DNA of 15,937 bases from an uncultured Bacteroidales bacterium (GCA_937898205.1 CALEJC010000108.1:1-15937); one strand, 5' to 3'; shown: positions 7,091 to 14,601, counted from the first letter of the stretch. The notes: generated by a model not told the origin, from the sequence alone. Made by a program: numbers and translations.

Positions 7091-9300
7091 GATGCTATCT
7101 CACAAAGGAATTTGATGCGGACGAGTCTGACTTCCTCTTCGTAGTAGTCAGGACCGAGCGCCTGTATGGCAGTCTCGACATCGTCTGACGTCGCTTCTGT
7201 CTTAAAGTAATCGTATATTTCTTCGACTATATCTTCGTCCAGATTATTCTCAATATAGTAGTCCAGATTGAGTTTCATGCCACTGGCCACTATTGCCTCT
7301 ATCTCCGTGAGAAGCTCCGGCATCTCCAGGCCTTTGGCCTCTGCAATGTCTTCGAGCTCCATCCCTCGGTCAATGCTCTGGATGATGAAGATCTTATTGG
7401 CAGACTTGTTTGGAGCAGACTTTACCACAAAGTCATCAGGACGGATGATTTCGTTTTCGTCGACATATTTCTTGATGAGCTTGATAAACTCCTCACCAAA
7501 TTTGTGAGCCTTGCCTTCGCCCACACCCTGACAGTTTTTCAACTCGTCAAAGGTGATCGGATATAAGGTGGCCATATCTTCGAGCGTAGGGTCTCCAAAG
7601 ATAATCCATGGCTGAAGCTTGAGTCTTTTTGAAAGATCCTTGCGCAGATCTTTGAGCATTGCCAGAAGCATAGGGTCTCCGGCGCCTCCGCCTGCACGGA
7701 TAGCTGCTGCGCTGCCGTCATCCTCATCCTGGTCTTCGACTTCTGTGCCATCTGTAAACACCCTATCTTCAACGAGTTTCAGGGCCCAAGGCTTGGCGGC
7801 AAACTCTTTTCCGAGATCTGTCACATGCACCAGGCCATAGGTCTCAATCTCCTTGTAGAGAAGATGCGAAGTGATACCTTGGTGGATCACGGTGCACCAG
7901 AACTTGTCGGAATGATCTTTACCTGCACCAAAGAAATCAATCTCGTCGTGCTTATATGACTTGATTATCGCATTGGCCTTACCGGCAAGGATACCGGCCA
8001 GATGATCTATCTTAAACCTCTCAGGAAGAGAGAGGATCAGATCGATCACAAGCTTCATCTCCTTCCTTCCGTCAAATGTCTGTTTAGGATGGATACAGTT
8101 GTCGCAGCAATGACAGTTGTCCTCCTCATACTCCTCGCCGAAATAGTTTAGAAGCAACTTGCGACGGCATTGGCTTGACTCTGCATAAGCCATCACCTCG
8201 CTAAGCAGCTGTTTATTGATCTCCTGCTCGGCGATCGGCTTGCCCTGCATAAACTTCTCGAGCTTGTGGATGTCCTTGTAGCTGTAGTAGGCAATACATT
8301 GGCCTTCGCCGCCATCTCGACCTGCACGGCCGGTCTCCTGATAGTAGCTTTCTATGCTCTTGGGGATGTCGTAGTGGATGACAAATCTCACATCAGGCTT
8401 GTCGATACCCATACCAAATGCGATTGTCGCCACAATAACCTTCACCTCCTCCATCAGGAACTTATCCTGGTTTTCCGCCCTTGTCTTTGCATCCAGACCT
8501 GCATGGTATGGAAGGGCTGCTACTCCGTTGATATTCAGAAGCTCTGCAAGCTCTTCAACCTTCTTGCGACTAAGGCAATATATGATGCCTGACTTGCCGG
8601 GATTTTGTCGGATAAACTTGATGATATCCTTTTCAGGATCGGACTTATCCCTGATCTCGTAGTACAGATTAGGTCGGTTAAACGACGACTTAAACACCTG
8701 GGCGTCCAGAATGGAAAGGTTTTTCAATATGTCATTTTGGACCTTAGGTGTGGCTGTAGCCGTGAGGGCAATAATCGGGGCTCTGCCAATCTGTTCTACA
8801 ATCTGTCTGATGCGCCTGTATTCCGGACGGAAATCATGTCCCCATTCGGAGATACAGTGAGCCTCATCTATCGCATAGAAAGAGATCTTGACCTCCTTGA
8901 GCAGAGAGACATTTTCTTCTTTGGTCAGCGATTCCGGCGCCACATAGAGAAGTTTGGTCCTTCCCGAGAGCAGATCCCCCCTAACCTCATCTATCTGCTG
9001 TCGAGAGAGTGAAGAATTGAGGAAGTGAGCCACCGAAGACTGTCCCGTCTCAAAACCACGAAGTAAATCGACTTGATTCTTCATCAAGGCGATCAGAGGA
9101 GATATAACTATGGCTGTCCCCTCCATAAGAAGGGCAGGCAACTGATAGCAAAGAGATTTTCCACCACCTGTCGGCATGAGGACAAACGCGTCTCCTCCGG
9201 CCATCAGGTGGGAGATAATCTTCTCTTGATCCGCCTTAAAAGAGTCGTAGCCAAAAAACTCCTTCAGGGTCTTGTGTATTTGCGCAGAGTCAATGTGCAT
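7087..9300 (-). CDS. recQ: ATP-dependent DNA helicase RecQ
   Basis: 3'-5' superfamily 2 helicase for recombination and fork repair, 737 residues. Motif I is MPTGGGKSLCYQLP (42-55) and motif II is DEAHCISEWGHDFRPEY (145-161), including the RecQ aromatic-rich loop. Motif III ALTATAT is at 178-184 and motif VI QETGRAGRDG at 321-330. The RecQ-C-terminal zinc cysteines are C378, C396, C399 and C402, within CRRKLLLNYFGE to CHCCDNC. A winged-helix region follows (about 410-510), then an acidic/Gly linker (515-541), an HRDC domain (about 543-612), and a further C-terminal helical extension (about 630-737) of the kind that makes Bacteroidota RecQ longer than the 609-residue E. coli enzyme. The ATG is 6 nt after the DUF1015 stop, and the TGA overlaps dnaG by 4 bp. 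Confidence 0.97.
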   Translation of the reverse strand: MHIDSAQIHKTLKEFFGYDSFKADQEKIISHLMAGGDAFVLMPTGGGKSLCYQLPALLMEGTAIVISPLIALMKNQVDLLRGFETGQSSVAHFLNSSLSRQQIDEVRGDLLSGRTKLLYVAPESLTKEENVSLLKEVKISFYAIDEAHCISEWGHDFRPEYRRIRQIVEQIGRAPIIALTATATPKVQNDILKNLSILDAQVFKSSFNRPNLYYEIRDKSDPEKDIIKFIRQNPGKSGIIYCLSRKKVEELAELLNINGVAALPYHAGLDAKTRAENQDKFLMEEVKVIVATIAFGMGIDKPDVRFVIHYDIPKSIESYYQETGRAGRDGGEGQCIAYYSYKDIHKLEKFMQGKPIAEQEINKQLLSEVMAYAESSQCRRKLLLNYFGEEYEEDNCHCCDNCIHPKQTFDGRKEMKLVIDLILSLPERFKIDHLAGILAGKANAIIKSYKHDEIDFFGAGKDHSDKFWCTVIHQGITSHLLYKEIETYGLVHVTDLGKEFAAKPWALKLVEDRVFTDGTEVEDQDEDDGSAAAIRAGGGAGDPMLLAMLKDLRKDLSKRLKLQPWIIFGDPTLEDMATLYPITFDELKNCQGVGEGKAHKFGEEFIKLIKKYVDENEIIRPDDFVVKSAPNKSANKIFIIQSIDRGMELEDIAEAKGLEMPELLTEIEAIVASGMKLNLDYYIENNLDEDIVEEIYDYFKTEATSDDVETAIQALGPDYYEEEVRLVRIKFLCEIAS

Positions 9301-9306
9301 AAAAAA

Positions 9307-10548
9307 TTAATCCAAGCTGTGTATTGCAAGACCTGAACGGAGCTTAGGCTCAAACCAGGTGGTCTTTGGTGGCATGATATTGCCGCTATCAGCTATATTG
9401 ATCAGCTGCTTCATAGACACTGGATAAAGGGCAAAAGCAACCTTCATCTCTCCGCTGTCAACTCTCTTTGAGAGCTCGCCAAGGCCTCTGATACCGCCGA
9501 CAAAGTCAATCCTCTTGTCTGTGCGGAGGTCCTTGATGCCAAGGATCTTGTCAAGCACAAGTTGAGAAAGGATAGTTACGTCAAGCACACCGATCGGGTC
9601 TGAATCGTCGTAACGACCTTCCTTGGCAGTAAACGAATACCACTCTCCTGCAAGGTACATCGAGAAGTTGTGCAAAGCCTCCGGTCTGTAGATATCTGCG
9701 CCCTTCTTCTCAACGACAAAGTCCTCAGAAAGCTTAGCGATCAGCTCTTCCTCTGTGAGACCATTGAGATCCTTGACCACTCTGTTGTAGTCAATGATTT
9801 TGAGCTGAGTCTCAGGGAAGCAGACTGCCATAAAGAAGTTGTATTCTTCATTGCCTGTATGGTTAGGGTTCTGCTCGCGCTTCTCCGCGCCCACTCTTGC
9901 AGCAGCTGCTGTGCGATGGTGACCGTCAGCGACATAGAAAGCATCAACCTCTGTCTCGAAGATTTCTGTTATGCGAGCGATAACCTCATCACAATCAATC
10001 ACCCAAAGCTCGTGACCAAATCCGTTTTCATCCACAAAATGAAATTCCGACGGTCTGCTGATTGCTTCGTCAACAATCTGAGAGAGCTCAGCATTGTCCT
10101 TGAAAGAGAAGAAGACAGGTTCGATGTTGGCATTCTGGATGCGCACATGGGTCATGCGGTCATCTTCCTTATCCTTGCGGGTAAGCTCATGTTTCTTGAT
10201 GGTGCCGGCAGCATAATCATCGGTATGGGCACAAAGCACAAGACCATATTGTGTGCGTGCATCCATAGTCTGGGCATATACATAATAGCAAGGCTTTTCA
10301 TCTCTGACAAGCCAGCCGTTCTGCTGCCAAAGTTTGAAGTTCTCTACTGCCTTGTCATAGACCACAGGATCGTGATCGGGCAAGATCGGATCAAAGTCAA
10401 TCTCAGGCTTAGTGATATGAAGAAGCGATTTCTCGCCTGCCATCGCCTTTGCTTCCTGCGAATTCAAGACATCATAAGGTGGAGCTGCCACCTCTGTAAT
10501 AATGCTTTTAGGAGGACGAATAGCTGCAAAAGGTTTAACTCGTACCAT
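9307..10548 (-). CDS. DUF1015 family protein in the serine-biosynthesis operon
   Basis: A 413-residue cytosolic protein (no signal peptide or membrane segment) that I recognise as DUF1015. Conserved motifs are RPP near the N-terminus, APPYDV (22-27), an IKKHELTRKDKEDDR block (117-131), ADGHHRTAAAARV (207-219), RIDFVGG (346-352), and a C-terminal GNIMPPKTTWFEPKLRSG (389-406). The DGHHR motif resembles the nucleotide-contact motif of ParB/sulfiredoxin-fold proteins such as archaeal SerK serine kinases; that comparison is from memory and is inference. It sits 14 nt downstream of serA and 6 nt upstream of recQ, all on one strand. The company of serC and serA points to serine or phosphoserine metabolism. 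No serB is visible in the window. Family assignment is good; the biochemical function is unproven. Confidence 0.88.
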   Translation of the reverse strand: MVRVKPFAAIRPPKSIITEVAAPPYDVLNSQEAKAMAGEKSLLHITKPEIDFDPILPDHDPVVYDKAVENFKLWQQNGWLVRDEKPCYYVYAQTMDARTQYGLVLCAHTDDYAAGTIKKHELTRKDKEDDRMTHVRIQNANIEPVFFSFKDNAELSQIVDEAISRPSEFHFVDENGFGHELWVIDCDEVIARITEIFETEVDAFYVADGHHRTAAAARVGAEKREQNPNHTGNEEYNFFMAVCFPETQLKIIDYNRVVKDLNGLTEEELIAKLSEDFVVEKKGADIYRPEALHNFSMYLAGEWYSFTAKEGRYDDSDPIGVLDVTILSQLVLDKILGIKDLRTDKRIDFVGGIRGLGELSKRVDSGEMKVAFALYPVSMKQLINIADSGNIMPPKTTWFEPKLRSGLAIHSLD

Positions 10549-10562
10549 GTTATTAATTGTGT

Positions 10563-11492
10563 TTAGTTATTGGTTTTATTTAGCTGAAATCTTGTATTTC
10601 CCTCTTTAAAGAAAGAGACGATCTGCCATGCTGCCGCAAGTCCTGCGTTGATATTGGCTTCAGCTGTCTGCGCGCCCATCTTCTTAGGGGTCGCAAAGAC
10701 TCTGACACCGCAAGCCTCTTGAAGTGCAGCGATATTGCCAGGCGCTACATCGGCAGCATATTTGACATCCGTGCGTTCTGCAAGCACCTTCTCCAAGCCT
10801 GCCTCATCAATCACCTCGGCGCGTGCCGTATTGATCACGGTTGATCCCTTAGGCATCTTGCTGATGAGGTCATATCCGATGCTGCCCACAGTCTGCGGTG
10901 TCGCAGGGATGTGGATGCTCACAAAATCACTGCTGCTGTAAAGCTCTTCAAGGCTGTGCACAGGCTCTGCTCCACCGGCGATAATCTGCTCGTCGCTGAG
11001 GAAAGGATCGATGGCCTTGATTTTCATCCCGAGAGCTGCAGCCTTCTGGCCCACCAGACGTCCCACATTGCCAAAAGCCTGGATACCAAGAGTCTTGCCG
11101 CTGATCTCGCTTCCTGTGGCCGGAGTAAACTGGGCTCTTGACATGTAAATCATCATAGCGATTGCCAACTCTGCCACAGCATTGGAATTCTGTCCCGGAG
11201 TGTTCATCGCCACTACATTATGCTCGCTGAGCGCCTCAAGGTCGAGATTGTCATAGCCGGCACCGGCTCTCACTACGATCTTGAGCTGTGGAGCAGACTC
11301 CACGACTTCGCGGGTTACTTTATCCGAACGCACGATCAAAGCGTCCGCATCTGCCACAGCCGCTTTGAGCTCTGCAACATCTGTATACTTTTCAAGCAGA
11401 GCACAGGTATATCCGGCCTGCTCTACAATTTCTCTGATCATTGCGACCGCCTTGGGTGCAAATGGCTTCTGAGTAGCAACGAGGACTTTCAT
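10563..11492 (-). CDS. serA: D-3-phosphoglycerate dehydrogenase, short form without ACT domain
   Basis: Oxidises 3-phosphoglycerate to 3-phosphohydroxypyruvate with NAD, the first step of serine synthesis. At 309 residues it has only the substrate- and nucleotide-binding domains. The ASB and ACT domains of long SerA proteins are absent, so classical serine feedback through ACT is not expected. Visible motifs: VVRAGAGYDNLD (73-84), NTPGQNSNAVAELA (97-110), the NAD loop AFGNVG (139-144, with Ala for the first Gly of GxGxxG), and the catalytic Arg R224 in NTARAEVIDE. The region that normally reads TPHxGAxT with the catalytic His reads TPKKMGAQT (268-276), and the usual Glu of DVFExEP is missing in DVAPGN. 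The same TPKKMGAQT version is what I remember from Bacteroides SerA, so this is a divergent but functional subfamily rather than a decayed gene. It starts 12 nt after serC. Confidence 0.93.
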   Translation of the reverse strand: MKVLVATQKPFAPKAVAMIREIVEQAGYTCALLEKYTDVAELKAAVADADALIVRSDKVTREVVESAPQLKIVVRAGAGYDNLDLEALSEHNVVAMNTPGQNSNAVAELAIAMMIYMSRAQFTPATGSEISGKTLGIQAFGNVGRLVGQKAAALGMKIKAIDPFLSDEQIIAGGAEPVHSLEELYSSSDFVSIHIPATPQTVGSIGYDLISKMPKGSTVINTARAEVIDEAGLEKVLAERTDVKYAADVAPGNIAALQEACGVRVFATPKKMGAQTAEANINAGLAAAWQIVSFFKEGNTRFQLNKTNN

Positions 11493-11504
11493 AGTGTCGG
11501 TATT

Positions 11505-12578
11505 TTACTGATGTTTCTTTTCAAATTCCTGCATGCAGGCGATGAGGGCATCCACATCCTCCTGAGTACAAGCATTGTAGATAGAAGCGCGGAAACCGCC
11601 CACCGAACGGTGGCCCTTGATGCCCACGATATCGTGAGCCTTGGCAAACTCAAGGAACTCATCCTGGAGTGCTTCCTTGCCCTCAGCCATCACGAAGCAC
11701 ACATTCATGATCGAACGGTCCTCCTTGGCTGCTGTGCCCACAAAGAGGCTGTTGCGGTCGATCTCCGCATAGAGGCTATCTGCCTTCGCCACGTTGATGT
11801 CGTGGATAGCATCGATACCGCCGACGCTCTTGAGCCACTTCAAGGTCTCATTCATCACAAAGATCGAGAAGACTGGAGGTGTATTGAACATTGAGAGTTT
11901 GTCGATATGATTGCGGTAGTCAAGCATTGAAGGGATATGACGGCTAACCTTGCCGAGAGAAGCCTTCTCTATGATTGCAAATGCCACACCTGCAGGACCT
12001 GCATTTTTCTGAGCGCCACCGTAGATCAGAGCATACTTGCTCACATCCACTCTTCTTGTCAGAATATCCGAAGACATGTCTGCAATCAGAGGAACAGGAC
12101 AATCGATATCCTCGCGGATTTCTGTTCCGTAGATTGTGTTGTTTGTTGTGATATGGAAGTAATCCAAGTCAGTAGGGATCACATAGTCCTTAGGGATATA
12201 AGAGTAGTTCTTGTCCTTTGAGCTGGCCACACAGACAGCCTCACCGATTGCTTTGGCTTCTTTAAATGCTTTGTTGGCCCAGACACCGGTATCAAGATAA
12301 CCTGCCTTCTTTTCAAGGTAGTTCATCACAACATAGAGAAACTCCATGCTCGCACCGCCACCAAGGAAGACTACTTCGTGTGTATCAGGGATATTTAGAA
12401 GCTCCTTCCACAAAGCACGACACTCATCCATCACCTCGTCCCAGCCCTTTGTGCGGTGAGATATGGAGATCAGAGACACACCTGTGCCTTTAAAATCCTT
12501 CAATGCCTCAATGGTATTGTCAATAGCAACCTGAGGGAGCAGGCAAGGGCCTGCGTTGAAAATGTGTAATTTTTTCAT
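11505..12578 (-). CDS. serC: phosphoserine aminotransferase
   Basis: PLP enzyme converting 3-phosphohydroxypyruvate and glutamate to O-phosphoserine and 2-oxoglutarate; it also acts in pyridoxal phosphate synthesis in some bacteria. Its 357 residues match the family length. Evidence: FNAGPCLLP (7-15, family FNAGPAxLP); SISHRTKGW (38-46); GGGASMEF (73-80); W100 stacking on PLP; TTNNTIYGTE (144-153); D167 in ADMSSDIL; the PLP lysine K191 in YGGAQKNAGPAG; and the C-terminal substrate arginines in GHRSVGGFRASIYN (322-335). The start lies 8 nt after the yigZ-like stop, and serA follows 12 nt downstream. Catalytically complete and confidently identified. Confidence 0.97.
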   Translation of the reverse strand: MKKLHIFNAGPCLLPQVAIDNTIEALKDFKGTGVSLISISHRTKGWDEVMDECRALWKELLNIPDTHEVVFLGGGASMEFLYVVMNYLEKKAGYLDTGVWANKAFKEAKAIGEAVCVASSKDKNYSYIPKDYVIPTDLDYFHITTNNTIYGTEIREDIDCPVPLIADMSSDILTRRVDVSKYALIYGGAQKNAGPAGVAFAIIEKASLGKVSRHIPSMLDYRNHIDKLSMFNTPPVFSIFVMNETLKWLKSVGGIDAIHDINVAKADSLYAEIDRNSLFVGTAAKEDRSIMNVCFVMAEGKEALQDEFLEFAKAHDIVGIKGHRSVGGFRASIYNACTQEDVDALIACMQEFEKKHQ

Positions 12579-12586
12579 AGCAAGAA

Positions 12587-13189
12587 CTATATTATTCTTT
12601 CAAATTTACTTATTTTTTCGATTCGCTGTATCAAATTATCTTCTAAAGTGAGCCTGACAAAAACCTCAAGTGAGCAATCATTCATGAAGGATTGGTTCTT
12701 TTGCTGCAAATCCATATCCTTCAGCACTTTCATCACCGCGGGAAGATTTTCATAAGGAAACTCCAGCTTATACCAGTGGCCGGCGATTTTTTCTACAATC
12801 TCAGCCGACTCCAGGGCATCTGCGGTAGATGTTTTGTAGGCTCTGATCAGTCCCGGGATGCCGAGCTTGATGCCGCCAAAGTATCTCACAACCACCACAA
12901 GCACGTCACTCAGCTTCTGGCTGTCTATCTGTCCGAGGATAGGGCGGCCGGCCGAGCCCGAAGGCTCACCATCGTCACTTGCACGCCAGATGGCACCATC
13001 GTGACCAAGCCGGTAGGCATAGCAATGATGCCTGGCATCGTGATACTCCTTGCGCAGCGAGGACACGATATCCTTTACCTCCTGCTCTGTCCTGACCGGG
13101 TAGGCCAGCGCAATAAAACGGCTCCCATTGTCTTTAAACAGGCCTTCCGAGCAAGATGCTATGCTGAGATATGTGTCTTTTTGACTCAT
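12587..13189 (-). CDS. yigZ: YigZ/IMPACT family protein (UPF0029)
   Basis: A 200-residue member of the YigZ/IMPACT family, conserved but biochemically poorly defined and linked to translation or amino-acid stress in eukaryotic IMPACT. The N-terminal UPF0029 domain shows HHCYAYR (54-60), SDDGEPSGSAGRPIL (71-85) and VVVVRYFGGIKLG (98-110). The C-terminal part (about 130-200) is the DUF1949-like ferredoxin-type domain. The frame could extend to a TTG at 13198, but that codon lies inside the -7 promoter box. The ATG at 13189 gives the family-like N-terminus MSQKDTYLSIA and is preferred. It is first in the run leading to serC, 8 nt away, and its promoter probably serves the whole run. Confidence 0.93.
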   Translation of the reverse strand: MSQKDTYLSIASCSEGLFKDNGSRFIALAYPVRTEQEVKDIVSSLRKEYHDARHHCYAYRLGHDGAIWRASDDGEPSGSAGRPILGQIDSQKLSDVLVVVVRYFGGIKLGIPGLIRAYKTSTADALESAEIVEKIAGHWYKLEFPYENLPAVMKVLKDMDLQQKNQSFMNDCSLEVFVRLTLEDNLIQRIEKISKFERII

Positions 13190-13195
13190 AGATAT

Positions 13196-13227
13196 CAAAT
13201 TTAGTAATTATTTACTACCTTAGCAAT
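13196..13227 (-). promoter_or_regulatory. promoter of the yigZ-serC-serA run (Bacteroidota -33/-7), likely leaderless
   Basis: On the minus strand TAAATTTG (13203-13196) is an exact match to TAnnTTTG. ATTG (13227-13224) lies 20 nt upstream as a good -33 element. The -7 box ends 6 nt before the ATG at 13189, so the expected start of transcription is at or very near that ATG. It overlaps a possible TTG start codon at 13198, which argues against that codon. It could drive the whole minus-strand run down to the response regulator. Confidence 0.65.
13216..13223 (+). promoter_or_regulatory. putative -7 box for the 13228 gene
   Basis: TACCTTAG matches the Bacteroidota -7 consensus TAnnTTTG at all but one fixed position and ends 4 nt before the ATG at 13228. 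This is the same distance as for the gene at 376. No clear -33 is seen. It is supported mainly by its shared geometry with the region at 338-375. Confidence 0.4.
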
Positions 13228-13764
13228 ATGGTTTACAAATATCGCATAACACTTGCCGGCATTAAAGGCTTTTTCAGACTATATCTTGTCTCCGGAGAGC
13301 ACACATTATATTCATTCCACAAGCAGATCAGAGCAGACCTCGACTTCCCTGCAGACCAGCCGATCCTTTTCAAGGCATTGGACGCACAGGGAGAAGTTGT
13401 CGCCAGGTATGCTTTGGTAGATCTTGGTAAAGGAGCTGTGGATCAGGTCACAATCGCAGACACAATCAAAAACGGGATAAGCAGCTTTGTCTACTTCTAT
13501 GACACCGTTGCAAAGAAAAGCGTCATCATCACCCTAGAGGGCGAGACGGACCACAGGATCACTTCTCCTACTCTGGTTGAGAGCAAAGGCCCGGATCCTA
13601 TTGAGTTTGAAAACGGTTATGTGGCCTTTGAGGATCTTCCTATCAATAAGAAGAAGCTTCCGGGCGAGCTGGATGACGATGATTTTGACGATGATGATTT
13701 TGATGACGATGACGAAGAAGATGAAGACGGAGAGGATGAGCTCATCTACGACGCCGACGAATAA
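13228..13764 (+). CDS. pRiA4b ORF-3-like protein with an extreme acidic C-terminal tail
   Basis: A predicted cytosolic protein of 178 residues with no signal peptide. Residues 1-110 (MVYKYRITLAGIKGFFRLYLV, then FHKQIRADLDFPADQPILF and ISSFVYFYDT) look like the compact domain of plasmid pRiA4b ORF-3-like proteins (PF07929), widespread in Bacteroidota and of unknown function. Databases sometimes label this family as an IS1096 passenger, but no mobile-element sign is present here. Residues 147-178 are almost wholly Asp/Glu, including three 5-residue units DDDDF, DDDDF and DDDDE (149-163), and are probably disordered. Function is unknown; a binding role for basic partners would be a guess. The gene is divergent from yigZ with a 38-bp spacer and ends at a strong terminator. 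Family call is moderate; that it is a real gene is nearly certain. Confidence 0.75.
   Translation: MVYKYRITLAGIKGFFRLYLVSGEHTLYSFHKQIRADLDFPADQPILFKALDAQGEVVARYALVDLGKGAVDQVTIADTIKNGISSFVYFYDTVAKKSVIITLEGETDHRITSPTLVESKGPDPIEFENGYVAFEDLPINKKKLPGELDDDDFDDDDFDDDDEEDEDGEDELIYDADE
13672..13716 (+). repeat. three imperfect 15-bp tandem units encoding the acidic tail
   Basis: Three consecutive 15-bp units read GAT/GAC x4 followed by TTT, TTT and GAA, encoding DDDDF, DDDDF and DDDDE. Synonymous GAT/GAC differences between the units show that they are not fresh copies. Length variation among strains is plausible but not shown. Confidence 0.7.
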
Positions 13765-13797
13765 AAAAAGGACTAAGCTGCTTGCTTAGTCCTTTTT
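13765..13797. terminator. bidirectional intrinsic terminator
   Basis: A perfect 9-bp stem GGACTAAGC (13770-13778) pairs with GCTTAGTCC (13784-13792) around a 5-nt loop. It is flanked by AAAAA (13765-13769) and TTTTT (13793-13797), which extend the pairing and give a T-run in both orientations. It lies between two converging genes, directly after the stop of the 13228 gene and 15 bp from the stop of the FKBP gene, so it can end both transcripts. Confidence 0.93.
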
Positions 13798-13812
13798 CAT
13801 TATTTGTAATGA

Positions 13813-14601
13813 TTACTCAGTTACGATGCTCTCAACCTTTGACACGCTATGAAGTGTCACGTCAAATGTGAGTACTGCATGAGGAGGGATCTGATTGAAA
13901 CCCTGTGGGCCATAGGCAAGGCGTGAAGGGATATAAAGCTTGATGCGGCCACCTTCACCGATGAGCTGAAGACCTTCTGTCCATCCCGGGATCACATCAC
14001 TGAGAACAAAAGTGATAGGGTCCTGACCTTCTTCTGTCTGGTCAAAGATAGTTCCGTCAAGAAGCTTGCCTACATAAGTTACAGCAACTGTATCATTTGG
14101 ACCGGGAACAACGTCATTGCTACCCTGCTCGATGATCTCATACTGAAGACCAGACTCAGTCACCTGAACACCTGGCTTACCGGCATTCTTGGTGAGGAAA
14201 GCAGTCTCTTCCTCCTGATTCTTAAGAGTCTTATAGTTCTGACGGTTCTGGAGGTACTCATTGAACATATCATTGAGGAGGTTAGGATCGATCTTAAACT
14301 GGGAAGCGAAATTTGGATCCATAGGATTGCCCTCAGCTGCGATGAAATCCTTCATACCCTTCATCATCTGGCTATAGTTGACCTCACCGAAGTCATAACC
14401 CTTGATGAAGCTACCGAAGTTTACACCGATAAGGTAGCTCACTGAGTCTGTCAATGCTTTTGATGGAAGATAATCGGCAGCTGTCATCACCTTGGCAGCA
14501 GCCTGCTCACCTTCTGTTACTACTTCTGCAGGCTTGTTTGTATTACAAGCCACTACTGCAATGCCCATAACCAGGGCAGCAAAATACTTTGCGATTTTCA
14601 T
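13813..14601 (-). CDS. FKBP-type peptidyl-prolyl cis-trans isomerase, lipoprotein
   Basis: A 262-residue envelope folding catalyst. The signal peptide ends in a lipobox-like VVAC with C19 as the lipidated residue, so the protein is probably membrane-anchored outside the cytoplasm. Residues about 51-130 form an FKBP_N-type dimerisation region (DSVSYLIGVNFGSFIKG onward). Residues about 146-255 form the FKBP domain: VAVTYVGKLLDGTIFD (172-187, Y176 and D187), VIPGWTEGL (203-211, W207), IPSRLAYG (224-231) and IPPHAVLTFDVTLHSV (238-253). These are the active-site positions of MIP/FkpA-like enzymes and look intact. The gene lies 25 bp behind the ROK kinase and is probably transcribed with it. Its 3' end faces the bidirectional terminator. 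Confidence 0.95.
   Translation of the reverse strand: MKIAKYFAALVMGIAVVACNTNKPAEVVTEGEQAAAKVMTAADYLPSKALTDSVSYLIGVNFGSFIKGYDFGEVNYSQMMKGMKDFIAAEGNPMDPNFASQFKIDPNLLNDMFNEYLQNRQNYKTLKNQEEETAFLTKNAGKPGVQVTESGLQYEIIEQGSNDVVPGPNDTVAVTYVGKLLDGTIFDQTEEGQDPITFVLSDVIPGWTEGLQLIGEGGRIKLYIPSRLAYGPQGFNQIPPHAVLTFDVTLHSVSKVESIVTE

Noticed and set aside
9670..10566. Long plus-strand open frame (298 codons) opposite the DUF1015 gene
   Set aside because: It is entirely antisense to a well-supported gene, with no promoter and no recognisable domain. It resembles reverse-complement shadow coding.
10563..11492. serA as a decayed pseudogene because catalytic His and Glu are missing
   Set aside because: The reading frame is intact, other motifs are conserved, it sits in a tight operon with serC, and I know the same TPKKMGAQT form from Bacteroides.
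11220..11894. Plus-strand open frame spanning the serA/serC junction
   Set aside because: It covers parts of two confident genes in antisense, including their junction, and has no domain or start signal.
13228..13764. Mobile-element passenger gene, from the IS1096/TnpR label sometimes given to this family
   Set aside because: No transposase, inverted repeats or target duplications are near. The gene lies between housekeeping genes with its own promoter-like box and terminator.
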